The position numbers were made by a program, and so were the translations under genes. From the NCBI RefSeq assembly GCF_000737065.1, contig NZ_AQRC01000001.1:1-64000 (forward strand): 64,000 nt of DNA, in the 5' to 3' direction. Of this stretch, positions 24,840-33,875 are shown in pieces. Position 1 is the stretch's first letter; each line of letters starts with the position of its first letter. The notes below the pieces were generated by a model that worked only from the letters and a program-made list of their open reading frames with translations, did not search any database and was not told the DNA's origin. Origin of the DNA: Thioclava atlantica (lineage in GTDB: Bacteria; Pseudomonadota; Alphaproteobacteria; Rhodobacterales; Rhodobacteraceae).

Positions 24840-26174
24840 ATGATGCTCAAGGATAAGACGCGCCGTCTCGGGCGCCGGGATTTCCTCCGCTACTCGGCGG
24901 CGGGCGCGGGGGCGTTGATGGCGCCGGGTCTGGTTCGTCCGGCAAAAGCCGCAACTGCCGCCCTGACGATGCATACGTGGTCGGCCGCGGTTGACACCGT
25001 GCAGAGCCACCTCAGCGCCTTCACCAAGGAAACCGGGATTCCCGTCAATTACGGCAATTCGCCCTGGGCCCAATATCGCGAGGGTATGGTCGCGAAATTC
25101 GTCGGTGACGCGCCGCTCGACGTGATGTGGGTTTCGGATGCCTGGCTACCCGAATGGGCCGAGGCCGGCTGGATCGCCCCGGTCGATGAGTTCGACAACC
25201 TGATGCAATACAACGTCGAGGCCGAGGACTTTTGCACCGACTCCATGACCTATGGCGGTCGTCAATACGGCCTGACCTACTACACCGACTACATGGCCTT
25301 CTTCTATGACGAGGCGAAGCTCAAGGAAGCTGGCTTCGACGCGCCGCCGTCTAGCTGGGATGAGCTGGTCGAGCAGTCCCTCGTTATGAAGGAGAAGGGC
25401 ATCGCAGACTATCCGATGATGCTGGCGATGGCGCAGGAAAGCTGGCTGATCGAGTTCATCTCAACCCTCGTCTATTCGCATGGCGGGCGTCTTGTCGATG
25501 ACAATGGCGTCGCCGTGATGCAGGATCCGAAAGAAGGGGCTGTCGAGGCGCTGAGCTGGGTCGTCGATGCGGTCAACAAACACGAGATTGTCTCACCCGC
25601 CTGTGTCGAGACCGGCGAGCTGGCTGGCCTGAAAGCCTTCGCGGCGGGCAACCATGCCTTCGCGATGGTAGCGAAATATCGCCTTAGAATGCTCAACGAC
25701 CCCGAGCAGTCGCAAATCGCCGGTCACGTGAAGCAGGCGATGATGCCGCAAGGCGCCAATGGTTCTCACGCGACGGTCGGTTGGATGCGTTTCCACGGCA
25801 TGTCGGCGCAGGCCGCGCAAGACAAGGCGCGCGCTGAAAATGCGGCGAAGCTGATCGAATGGTTCGGTGGCAAGGCGGACGGTGCTTACACGTTCCAGAA
25901 GCTCCTGTTCCTCGATATCGGCGCTGGTTTTGGCGTAAAGCCTCTGTTCGAGGATCCTGAGATCCGCGCGGCCTACGACTCCTATGGCGATGTCGACATG
26001 ATCCAGGCTCAGCAGGCGCTTGCCCGCAAAAAGGACACGGTTACCCCGTGGTTTGGCGAATGGAACGACACCAATGGTTCGGCCTGGCAATCGGCGATCC
26101 TCGGTAATGTGGATGCCGCCGGAGCGGTCGCGAAATCTGCCGATCTCTGGAACCAGCTGAAGGACAGCTACTGA
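24840..26174 (+). CDS. ABC transporter substrate-binding protein (carbohydrate type, CUT1)
   Basis: The 444-aa protein begins with a twin-arginine signal (RRDFLRYSAAGAGALMAPGL), an unusual export route for such binding proteins, and follows with the SBP_bac_1 fold: LTMHTWSAAVDTVQSHLSAF, DVMWVSDAWLPEWAEAGWIA, TYYTDYMAFFYDEAKLKEAG. CUT1 proteins bind sugars, polyols or related compounds in the periplasm. ATG 24,840 is used since it directly precedes the Tat motif. It heads an operon that runs to 36,616. Confidence 0.92.
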   Translation: MMLKDKTRRLGRRDFLRYSAAGAGALMAPGLVRPAKAATAALTMHTWSAAVDTVQSHLSAFTKETGIPVNYGNSPWAQYREGMVAKFVGDAPLDVMWVSDAWLPEWAEAGWIAPVDEFDNLMQYNVEAEDFCTDSMTYGGRQYGLTYYTDYMAFFYDEAKLKEAGFDAPPSSWDELVEQSLVMKEKGIADYPMMLAMAQESWLIEFISTLVYSHGGRLVDDNGVAVMQDPKEGAVEALSWVVDAVNKHEIVSPACVETGELAGLKAFAAGNHAFAMVAKYRLRMLNDPEQSQIAGHVKQAMMPQGANGSHATVGWMRFHGMSAQAAQDKARAENAAKLIEWFGGKADGAYTFQKLLFLDIGAGFGVKPLFEDPEIRAAYDSYGDVDMIQAQQALARKKDTVTPWFGEWNDTNGSAWQSAILGNVDAAGAVAKSADLWNQLKDSY

Positions 26175-26181
26175 CCAGACG

Positions 26182-26208
26182 CGGCGGGCCTTTTTGAAAG
26201 GCCCGCCG
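26182..26208 (+). terminator. Strong intra-operon stem-loop after the binding-protein gene
   Basis: A perfect 12-bp stem (26,182-26,193 with 26,197-26,208; arms CGGCGGGCCTTT and AAAGGCCCGCCG) with a 3-nt loop, 8 bp after the binding-protein stop. There is no T-run after it, so it is more likely an mRNA-stabilising or partial-termination element that raises binding protein over permease, as in other CUT1 operons. Confidence 0.75.
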
Positions 26209-26239
26209 ACGATCGGGCTGGGCAACGGGAGAGCATGAC

Positions 26240-27151
26240 GTGGCGAATGCAGTGATGCGGGCGACACGCCCGAGATGGCGGGTGGGATACGAGGAGCGCA
26301 GCGCGATGCTGTTTCTTGCTCCGGTTATGGCCGTGCTAGGCGCGGTCGCGGTCTTCCCGATCGCCTATTCGCTATATATCAGTTTCTTCAGCATGAAGCT
26401 GACGCGTCCGAACCGGACCCCCTTCGTAGGCCTAAAGAATTACACCGATCTTTTAGCCGACGAGGCTTTCTGGGGGGCGGTCTGGCGCACAGTGAGTTTC
26501 TCGCTCGTTTCGGTCACCGCGATTGCCCTTATCGCCCTGCTTGTCTCGCTACTACTTAACCAGGAATTTCGTGGTCGCCGTATCCTCTCCACGATCCTGC
26601 TGGTGCCGTGGGCGATCCCCTATGTCGCGAATGCGCTGATGTGGAAATGGATCTATGATTCCAGCTATGGCGCGCTGAACGGCCTGCTCTACCAGCTCGA
26701 TTTCATCGACAAGTACATGGTTTGGCTGGGGGATCAGGACAAGACGCTTTTCCTGATCGCGAATGCGTTCGTCTGGAAGGAAGTGCCGCTGGCGACGATC
26801 CTTCTGCTGGTCTCGCTCAAGTCGATTCCGTCCGATATCTATTCGGCGGCCCGCGTCGACGGCGCGACCGTCTGGCAGCGCTTCGTTCATGTCACCCTGC
26901 CCGCGATGAAGCCCGGTTTCTTGCTGGTGATGATCTACGAGACGATGATGGCGATCCGCCATTTCGATCTGTTCTTCATCCTAACCGAGGGCGGGCCCGG
27001 CAGCGCCTCGCACGTACTCTCGTGGCACATCTATGTCGAGACCTTCCGTAACCTTTCCTTCGGGAGCGGCGCTGCGATGTCCTACGTCCTCGCAATCGCG
27101 ACTTTCGCACTCTCCTACCTCTTCATTCGAACGCTGGGGCGCAGGATCTGA
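26240..27151 (+). CDS. ABC transporter permease, CUT1 MalF/UgpA type
   Basis: The 303-aa inner-membrane protein has six hydrophobic segments (first at about residues 24-44: LFLAPVMAVLGAVAVFPIAY) and the EAA loop YSAARVDGATVWQRFVHVTL at about 198-217. GTG start at 26,240, preceded by GGGAGA. It forms the channel together with the following permease, whose ATG begins one base after this stop. Confidence 0.92.
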   Translation: MANAVMRATRPRWRVGYEERSAMLFLAPVMAVLGAVAVFPIAYSLYISFFSMKLTRPNRTPFVGLKNYTDLLADEAFWGAVWRTVSFSLVSVTAIALIALLVSLLLNQEFRGRRILSTILLVPWAIPYVANALMWKWIYDSSYGALNGLLYQLDFIDKYMVWLGDQDKTLFLIANAFVWKEVPLATILLLVSLKSIPSDIYSAARVDGATVWQRFVHVTLPAMKPGFLLVMIYETMMAIRHFDLFFILTEGGPGSASHVLSWHIYVETFRNLSFGSGAAMSYVLAIATFALSYLFIRTLGRRI

Positions 27152-27152
27152 C

Positions 27153-28118
27153 ATGAGCGATATGCCTATCACCCCGCCTGTCGACAGGATCGACTACCGC
27201 CGCCGCCAGAAAATCGGGCGCATCGTCCAACGCCTGGTGATCTTGATCTCCGCGATCCTCCTTACGGCCTACGTGCTTGCCCCTGTGTCCTGGCTTGTCT
27301 CCTCGGCCTTCCAGACCGAGACGGAGATCGTCTCGATCCCTCCGCACTGGATTCCCGAACATCCCACCTTGCGCAATTTCGAGGCGATCTTCACTGCCGG
27401 AAACGACGAGCCCGTTACCTATGAGACGCGCTCGGGCACGGATCCGGCTGCAGGCGACTTCATCCCCTCCACCGCAGAGAACCTTCTGCCTTCGATGGCC
27501 AACAGTCTGATCGTCGCGACCTTGGTGGTGATCCTGAACCTGCTCGTCGGGGTGCCGGCTGCTTATGCTATCGCGAAGATACGGTTCTGGGGGCGCAACG
27601 CTTCAGTCTACTTTATCCTGATCACGCGGGTGATCCCCGATATCGCGCTGGTCGTGCCGTTCTTTCTGGTGATCCGGAAACTCGGCATGCTCGATACGCT
27701 TGGATCGCTGGTGATCACCTATCTTGCTATCACGGTGCCCTTCACGGTCTTCATCCTCATCCAGTATTTCGAGGGGCTCCCGGACGAGTTGGACAAGGCC
27801 GCGCGGGTCGATGGCTGTTCGCGGTTCCAGGCACTGATCAAGGTGTTCCTGCCGCTTTCGATGCCCTCGCTCGTCGCCGTGGTTCTCTTTACCTTCCTCA
27901 CCAGTTGGAACGAATTTCTGCTCGCGCTGATGTTCACGCAGACCTCCGCGTCGCAAACGCTGCCGATCCTGCTGGCCTCGTTCACCTCCGATTTCACGGT
28001 GAGCTTCTCCTTCCTCAACGCTGCGGGCGTGCTGGCGGTGGTCCCGCCGGTCATCGTGGCCATCGTCTTCGAACGCTACATCGTTTCCGGTCTAACCGCC
28101 GGGGCGGTCAAAGGTTAG
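27153..28118 (+). CDS. ABC transporter permease, CUT1 MalG/UgpE type
   Basis: The 321-aa protein has a cytoplasmic N-terminus, a first helix at about residues 32-52, a longer periplasmic loop (about 60-110), and five further helices with the EAA loop LDKAARVDGCSRFQALIKVF. It is the second channel subunit. The loop is extended compared with a typical ~275-aa MalG-type permease. Confidence 0.92.
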   Translation: MSDMPITPPVDRIDYRRRQKIGRIVQRLVILISAILLTAYVLAPVSWLVSSAFQTETEIVSIPPHWIPEHPTLRNFEAIFTAGNDEPVTYETRSGTDPAAGDFIPSTAENLLPSMANSLIVATLVVILNLLVGVPAAYAIAKIRFWGRNASVYFILITRVIPDIALVVPFFLVIRKLGMLDTLGSLVITYLAITVPFTVFILIQYFEGLPDELDKAARVDGCSRFQALIKVFLPLSMPSLVAVVLFTFLTSWNEFLLALMFTQTSASQTLPILLASFTSDFTVSFSFLNAAGVLAVVPPVIVAIVFERYIVSGLTAGAVKG

Positions 28119-28132
28119 AAAAGGACTAAGTC

Positions 28133-29242
28133 TTGGCCCGGATCCGTTTCACCAACGTCAACAAGAAATACGCCAACGGCTTCCATGCCGTGCGCGATCT
28201 CAACCTCGATATCGAGGATCGCGAATTCATCGTCTTGCTCGGTCCTTCGGGTTGCGGCAAATCCACAACCCTCAACATGATTGCAGGGCTTGAGGAGGTC
28301 TCGGATGGTGAGCTCATCTTCGACGAGCAGGTTGTGAACTATGTACCCCCGCACAAGCGCGACGTCGCGATGGTGTTCCAGAGCTATGCACTCTATCCGC
28401 ACAAGACCGTCTACGACAATATCGGCTTCGGACTGAAGATGCGGAACGCGTCGAAGGAAGTAATCGACGAGCGCGTTCGTGATGCTGCACAAAAACTCGA
28501 GATTTCCCACCTGCTCGACCGCCGTCCGTCGCAGCTTTCGGGCGGCCAGCGTCAGCGCGTGGCACTCGGACGCGCGATGGTCCGTGACCCGTCGGTCTTC
28601 CTGATGGATGAGCCGCTCTCGAATCTCGATGCGGCGCTGAGGATCTCCATGCGTGCGGAGATTAAGGAACTTCATCGCACGATGGAGACGACCTTCGTCT
28701 ATGTGACTCACGATCAGGCCGAGGCGCTCACGCTCGCGGATCGTATCGTGGTGATGAATGATGGGGTTGTGCAGCAGATCGGCACGCCTGACGACATTTA
28801 CGAACGCCCGTCGAACACGTTCGTGGCGTCGTTCCTCGGCAGCCCTCCGATCAACTACTTCGACGGGGCCCTCGAGGCCGGGCCGGATGGAGAGATGGCA
28901 TTCATCCGCGACGGGTTACGCCTTCTGCTGCCGGCGGATTACGCGGCACGCCTGAAAGAGAAGATGGGCCGCGTGGTGCGGCTGGGCATTCGGGCTGAGG
29001 ATGTCGTGGAAGGCACCGCCGAACCGGGGATCAATGCGCTTAGCGGCACCGTGACCTCGGTGCTTCCAGTTGGCTCTGATCAATATCTGGGAATGGATTT
29101 CGGGGGGGAGGAGCTGTTTTTCCGTGTCGGCAAGGATCTGCGCCATGCTTTCGGCGAGAAGATCACCCTCGCGGTAGACCTCAGCCGCCTGCATATCTTC
29201 GATCGCGAATCGGGGCAGTCCCTGATCTGGAACGCGGCGTGA
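28133..29242 (+). CDS. ABC transporter ATP-binding protein, MalK/UgpC type
   Basis: The 369-aa ATPase shows Walker A GPSGCGKST, Q-loop VFQSYALYPHKTV, signature LSGGQRQRV, Walker B VFLMDEPLSNLD and H-loop VTHDQAEALTLADRI, then a C-terminal TOBE/regulatory domain. It powers the CUT1 importer. The start is TTG (28,133) after AAGGA; no ATG exists before the first strand. Four bases separate its stop from the next gene, linking transport directly to the oxidoreductase genes. Confidence 0.93.
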   Translation: MARIRFTNVNKKYANGFHAVRDLNLDIEDREFIVLLGPSGCGKSTTLNMIAGLEEVSDGELIFDEQVVNYVPPHKRDVAMVFQSYALYPHKTVYDNIGFGLKMRNASKEVIDERVRDAAQKLEISHLLDRRPSQLSGGQRQRVALGRAMVRDPSVFLMDEPLSNLDAALRISMRAEIKELHRTMETTFVYVTHDQAEALTLADRIVVMNDGVVQQIGTPDDIYERPSNTFVASFLGSPPINYFDGALEAGPDGEMAFIRDGLRLLLPADYAARLKEKMGRVVRLGIRAEDVVEGTAEPGINALSGTVTSVLPVGSDQYLGMDFGGEELFFRVGKDLRHAFGEKITLAVDLSRLHIFDRESGQSLIWNAA

Positions 29243-29246
29243 GACT

Positions 29247-30116
29247 ATGAAACCGGCTCCCTTCACTTACCACCGGCCTGCGAGCCTCGCTGAGGCGTTG
29301 ACGCTCTTGCTCAGGCACGGGCCGGCAGCGAAGCCGCTCGCCGGAGGGCAAAGCCTTGGGCCGATGCTGAACATGCGTCTAGCACGCCCGGCTCATCTTG
29401 TCGATCTCAACGACTTGATCGAGCTGGATAGCCTGCGAGTGACGGAGGACACTCTGGAGGTTGGCGCGCTGACGCGCCATCACCGCCTTGCCAATGCGCC
29501 GGAAGTGCAGCGTAGCCTGCCGCTTCTGGGTGCTGCTGCCGCCTCAATTGGGCATTACACGATCCGACAGCGCGGAACGATCGGCGGAAGCCTCGCCCAT
29601 GCGGACCCGGCCGCCCAATTGCCACTGATTGCGGTCACGCTTGGCGCAACGCTGGTGATTTCGGGACCGGACGGCTCCCGCGAGATTGCCGCAGCTGACT
29701 TCCTGCAATCGATCATGACGGTCGACCTGCGCGATGGCGAACTCATTACCGCGGTGCGTTTTCCGCTTCCCGTTGGCGACCTGTGGGCCTACGAGGCCTT
29801 CTCGCGTCGTCACGGCGATTTCGCTCTGGTCAGCGTCGCGCTCAGTTTTTCTCGCGATGCGGAAGGGAAAATTGTTGCACTTCGGCTCGGGCTTGGGGGT
29901 GTCGATACCGTCCCGTTGCGCTTGCCCGAGATCGAGGCGCGCGGCCAGGGCAGGCTTGCCGACGAGAATACCATTCGCGACCTCGCAATCGCGACCGCCA
30001 CGGCGATTGCGCCCGAGGACAGCGAGCAGGTGCCCGCCGTCTATCGACGAGAGCTTGCCGAAACGCTCGTCGTTCGCGCGTTCAAGGCCGCTGTGAACCG
30101 GGAGGAGGGTGCATGA
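29247..30116 (+). CDS. Molybdo-hydroxylase FAD-binding subunit (CoxM/CutM-like)
   Basis: The 289-aa protein has the two FAD-binding motifs of the xanthine dehydrogenase family: AGGQSLGPMLNMRLARPAHL (about residues 32-51) and TIRQRGTIGGSLAHADPAAQ (about 106-125), and a C-terminal CO_deh_flav_C domain. It passes electrons from the Fe-S subunit to the final acceptor. Its stop overlaps the next start by 4 bp. Confidence 0.92.
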   Translation: MKPAPFTYHRPASLAEALTLLLRHGPAAKPLAGGQSLGPMLNMRLARPAHLVDLNDLIELDSLRVTEDTLEVGALTRHHRLANAPEVQRSLPLLGAAAASIGHYTIRQRGTIGGSLAHADPAAQLPLIAVTLGATLVISGPDGSREIAAADFLQSIMTVDLRDGELITAVRFPLPVGDLWAYEAFSRRHGDFALVSVALSFSRDAEGKIVALRLGLGGVDTVPLRLPEIEARGQGRLADENTIRDLAIATATAIAPEDSEQVPAVYRRELAETLVVRAFKAAVNREEGA

Positions 30117-30610
30117 GCGCTCCGACACAAGACCCCCTGACACTTTCACTGAGCGTGAACGGTGAAACCCACGAAGTTCGGGTGCCCGCGCGCAAACTGC
30201 TGTCGGATGTGCTGCGCGATGACATTGGTCTGACAGGCACCCATGTCGGCTGCGAGCATGGCGTCTGCGGTGCTTGCACGATTCTGATCGACGGGCGTCC
30301 GGCCCGTGCCTGTTTGACCTTCGCGGTCCAGATGGAGGGGCACGAAGTTACGACGATCGAGGCCGTGGGGCGGCCCGATACCCTCTCGGCGCTTCAGCAG
30401 GCGCTGCACGAGGAACATGGGCTGCAATGTGGTTTCTGCACGCCTGGTATCGTGGTGACCTTCGAGCATTACCTTCGCGAGAACACGAACCCGACCGCTG
30501 AAGACGTGCGCGACGTGTTGTCTGGCAACCTTTGCCGCTGCACGGGTTATCAGAATATCGTGGTGGCAGTGCTTAAGGCTGCAGCGCGTATGCGTGGGGA
30601 GCTGGCATGA
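30113..30610 (+). CDS. Molybdo-hydroxylase [2Fe-2S] subunit (CoxS/CutS-like)
   Basis: The 165-aa protein binds two [2Fe-2S] clusters: the plant-type motif CEHGVCGACTILIDG with a following Cys in RACLTF, and the helical-domain motif CGFCTPG with CRCTGYQNI. ATG 30,113 overlaps the FAD subunit stop and its own stop overlaps the large subunit start, so the three subunits are made together. Confidence 0.94.
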   Translation: MSAPTQDPLTLSLSVNGETHEVRVPARKLLSDVLRDDIGLTGTHVGCEHGVCGACTILIDGRPARACLTFAVQMEGHEVTTIEAVGRPDTLSALQQALHEEHGLQCGFCTPGIVVTFEHYLRENTNPTAEDVRDVLSGNLCRCTGYQNIVVAVLKAAARMRGELA

Positions 30611-32985
30611 GTGACGGCTTCACCGAGATCGGCCGCGCCCTGCCACGCAAGGAAGATCGGCGCCTTGTCACGGGCCGCGGGCGTTACCTCGACGATCTTG
30701 CCTCTCCCGGCGCGCTGCACGTGAGCTTCGTGCGCTCGCCCCACGCCCACGCGCGCATTCTCGAAATCGACAGCGCCGAAGCTGCTGAAATGCCGGGCGT
30801 CGTCGGCGTTTTCACCGGGCGTGATCTCGATCATATGACGACGCGCTTGCGTCTCGCACCGCCGATCGAGGGGCTGCAGCCAACCGAACTTACGACGCTG
30901 CCGATCAACAAAGTCCGTTTCCACGGAGACCCGGTTGCCTGCGTGGTCGCGACAGATCGCTACCTCGCGGAGGATGCGGCGGAGTGCGTCACCGTCGAAT
31001 ATGAACAGCTCCGAGCGGTGACCTCGATCGCGGAGGCCTTCGCCCCGGACGCGGCGCTGGTCGATGACAGCCTGTCTAGCAATCTGGTATCGCATCAGAC
31101 ACTGAGCGTCGGCGATCCTGCGGCGCGCCGGGCCGAAGCACATCGCGTGGTCGAGGCCCGTTTTGCACTCCATCGCCATACACATGTCCCGCTGGAGACA
31201 CGCGGTTGCCTCGCCGATTGGGATGACGGGCGCGCGCATCTGAACATGCATATCGGCAATCAGGTCCCGCACCCTTTGCGCAGTCAGCTCGCCTCGCGAC
31301 TGGGGCTGTCGGAAAGTCAGGTCACGGTGATGAGCCCCGATGTGGGCGGCGCGTTCGGTCAGAAGATCGCGCTTTACCGCGAGGAACTCACGGTCGCGGC
31401 CCTCTCACGCCACCTTTGCCGGCCGGTTCGTTGGCGCGAGGATCGGATGGAAAACCTGATGTCCGCCGCCCATGCGCGGGAATACGAGTGCCGCACCCGC
31501 ACCTCGGTCAGCGAAACCGGACGTATCCTCGGTCTCGAGCTTGAGATTGATGAGGATTTCGGCGGCTACTGCTTCTACCCGGCCAATTACATGGCACGGG
31601 TCATCGCGCTTATCATGACCGGACCTTACCGGATTCAGGATTATGCCTATGAGGTCCGCGTTGCACTGACGAACAAGTGCGGTGCTGGTCCGATGCGCGC
31701 GCCGATGGCGATCACGAGCTGGGTGATGGAGGGCACGATCGACGCCATTGCCCGCGACCTCGAACTTGACCCCGTAGAGGTGCGTCGTGTCAATGCACTC
31801 GGACCCGAGGACTTGCCTTATAAAATGCCCACGGGCGAAATCCTCGAGGATGTCACACCTCGGGAAACGCTTGAGATGGCCGTGGCTGCAATCGATGTCG
31901 CGGCTTTCCGCGAGCGGCAAACGCAGGCGCGCTCGGAAGGCCGGTATCTAGGGCTCGGGCTGTGCACGGTGATAGAAAGCACGACCTACGGGTCGGAATT
32001 CTACAAGTCCGCAGGCATTCCCGGATCGGGGCATGAATCAGCCTGGGTGCGGATCGAGCCGAGCGGGGTGGTCAACGCCTCTGTCGGGCTGATGGGCACG
32101 GGGCAGGGCTACGAGAGCCCGCTTTCGCAGGCCGTTGCCGAGGGGCTTGGCGTGCGCTCGGAAGATGTCACGGTTCATATGGGCAATACTGATATTGCGC
32201 CCTATGGCATGGGCAGTCGCGGTGGACGCGGCGCGACCGCAGGAGGTGGAACGCTCTATCTCTGTGCGCTCAAGGCGCGTGAGCGGGTGCTCGCGATCGC
32301 GGCTTCGATGCTCGATCTCAACGATGCTGGCGGGCTGCGCATGCGCGCAGGCCAGATCGAACGCATGATTGGTGACGACTGGCAGAAGGTGGGCCTTGCA
32401 CTGACGGATGTCGCGCGGCGCGCCTATCTCGACCCGCTGGTGCTGCCCGAGGGGATCCCGCCCGGGCTCGACTTCTCGCAGAGCTACGACCCGCCTGCGA
32501 TGACCTATTCCAATTCGACCCATGCCTGCGAGGTTGAGGTCGATTTGCAGACTGGCGCAATTTCGATCGACCGCTACCTCGTCGCGGAGGATTCGGGCAC
32601 CATTCTCAACCCGATCGTCGTGAGTGGCCAACAGCAAGGCGCAATTGCGATGGGGCTGAGCGGCGCGCTGCTCGAACAGGTTGTCTATGACAGCTCCGGG
32701 CAGAACCTCTCTGCGACACTCGCCGATTACCTTGTGGCCTCCCCGAACGAACTGCCAGAGTTCGAAATCCTGCATCACCATACGCCGAACCGGCGTACTC
32801 CGGCGGGGATCAAGGGTATGGCCGAAGGAGGCGTGATGGGCGCGATCGGTGTGATCGCCAATGCGGTAAGCGATGCGCTCGCGCCGCGCGGCGTGACCAT
32901 CAAGCGTCTGCCGCTGACCCCCCAATCCATTCGCGCGCTCCTGCGGGAGGCTGCGCCCAGTTCAATGAAAAGGACCCAGTCGTGA
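30607..32985 (+). CDS. Molybdo-hydroxylase large subunit (CoxL/XdhB-like, Moco-binding)
   Basis: The 792-aa protein has the aldehyde-oxidase a/b hammerhead (residues about 15-140) and Moco domains with GGAFGQK (about 246), GSRGGRGATAGGG (about 536) and KGMAEGGVMGAIG near the C-terminus, whose Glu is at the catalytic base position. The active-site loop reads NKCGAGPMRAPM, neither the AYxCSFR of form I CO dehydrogenase nor AYRGAGR of form II. The substrate is therefore probably not CO but an N-heterocycle, aldehyde or similar compound delivered by the adjacent importer. Confidence 0.9.
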   Translation: MSDGFTEIGRALPRKEDRRLVTGRGRYLDDLASPGALHVSFVRSPHAHARILEIDSAEAAEMPGVVGVFTGRDLDHMTTRLRLAPPIEGLQPTELTTLPINKVRFHGDPVACVVATDRYLAEDAAECVTVEYEQLRAVTSIAEAFAPDAALVDDSLSSNLVSHQTLSVGDPAARRAEAHRVVEARFALHRHTHVPLETRGCLADWDDGRAHLNMHIGNQVPHPLRSQLASRLGLSESQVTVMSPDVGGAFGQKIALYREELTVAALSRHLCRPVRWREDRMENLMSAAHAREYECRTRTSVSETGRILGLELEIDEDFGGYCFYPANYMARVIALIMTGPYRIQDYAYEVRVALTNKCGAGPMRAPMAITSWVMEGTIDAIARDLELDPVEVRRVNALGPEDLPYKMPTGEILEDVTPRETLEMAVAAIDVAAFRERQTQARSEGRYLGLGLCTVIESTTYGSEFYKSAGIPGSGHESAWVRIEPSGVVNASVGLMGTGQGYESPLSQAVAEGLGVRSEDVTVHMGNTDIAPYGMGSRGGRGATAGGGTLYLCALKARERVLAIAASMLDLNDAGGLRMRAGQIERMIGDDWQKVGLALTDVARRAYLDPLVLPEGIPPGLDFSQSYDPPAMTYSNSTHACEVEVDLQTGAISIDRYLVAEDSGTILNPIVVSGQQQGAIAMGLSGALLEQVVYDSSGQNLSATLADYLVASPNELPEFEILHHHTPNRRTPAGIKGMAEGGVMGAIGVIANAVSDALAPRGVTIKRLPLTPQSIRALLREAAPSSMKRTQS

Positions 32986-33875
32986 CAGAAAAGAAACTCA
33001 GCGTCGGCTTCATCGGACTCGGTATCATGGGGCAGCACATGGCGGGACATATTCTTGCCGCGGGGCATCCACTCAATATCTACAACCGCACCCGCGCCAA
33101 GGGCGACGCCCTTGTCGCGAGGGGCGCGAAGTGGTGCGACGGCCCCGGCGCGGTGGCTGAGGCCAGCGACATAACGATCACCATCGTGGGTTACCCCGCC
33201 GATGTCGAGCAGATCTACCTTTCAGAGGGTGGGCTCATTGCCAAGGCGCGCCCTGGCTCTGTGCTCATCGACATGACCACCTCCAGCCCGGCCCTGGCCG
33301 CGAAGATTGCGCAGGTGGCGCTTGCGCGCGGTGTCTCCGCGCTCGACGCCCCGGTGTCCGGCGGCGATATTGGCGCGAAAGCGGGAAAGCTAGCGATCAT
33401 GCTGGGTGGCGATCCGGAGAGTTTCGAGCGGGTTCTGCCCGTGCTGGAGTTGATGGGCGGGAATATCGCGCTGATGGGCAAGGCAGGCGCTGGTCAGCAC
33501 ACGAAGATGGCCAACCAGATTGCCATTGCTTCGACCATGCTCGCGGTCGCCGAAAGCATAAGCTACGCGGATGCCGCCGGTCTGGAGCCGATGCAGGTTC
33601 TTAAAGTCATAGGAACCGGGGCCGCGTCGAGTTTCCTGCTCAACGGGCTTGGGCCGAAGATGGTGGACGAGGATTTCGCACCCGGCTTCTTCATCCATCA
33701 TTTCGTCAAAGACATGACAATCGCACTGAACGAAGCCGAAAGACTGGGCCTCGATCTGCCGGGCCTCGCGCTGGCGCGCAGCCTCTATCTCAAGCTGGTG
33801 GATGAGGGCTTCGGCGAAGAGGGTACGCAGGCGCTCTACCGCGCCTATAACGCGATCCATGCGGAGGCCAGGTGA
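32982..33875 (+). CDS. 3-hydroxyisobutyrate dehydrogenase-family NAD(P) oxidoreductase
   Basis: The 297-aa protein has the Rossmann loop GFIGLGIMGQHMAGH, the substrate motif DAPVSGGDIGAKAGKLAIML and the catalytic Lys in GAGQHTKMANQI. The family oxidises 3-hydroxy acids or reduces tartronate semialdehyde, or acts on imines. GTG start at 32,982 overlaps the previous stop. It presumably handles a product of the molybdo-hydroxylase pathway. Confidence 0.9.
   Translation: MTEKKLSVGFIGLGIMGQHMAGHILAAGHPLNIYNRTRAKGDALVARGAKWCDGPGAVAEASDITITIVGYPADVEQIYLSEGGLIAKARPGSVLIDMTTSSPALAAKIAQVALARGVSALDAPVSGGDIGAKAGKLAIMLGGDPESFERVLPVLELMGGNIALMGKAGAGQHTKMANQIAIASTMLAVAESISYADAAGLEPMQVLKVIGTGAASSFLLNGLGPKMVDEDFAPGFFIHHFVKDMTIALNEAERLGLDLPGLALARSLYLKLVDEGFGEEGTQALYRAYNAIHAEAR

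Noticed and set aside
29247-33875. Reading the coxMSL-like genes as aerobic CO dehydrogenase
   Set aside because: The large subunit lacks the AYxCSFR (form I) and AYRGAGR (form II) signatures, and the operon also encodes an importer and an amidohydrolase.
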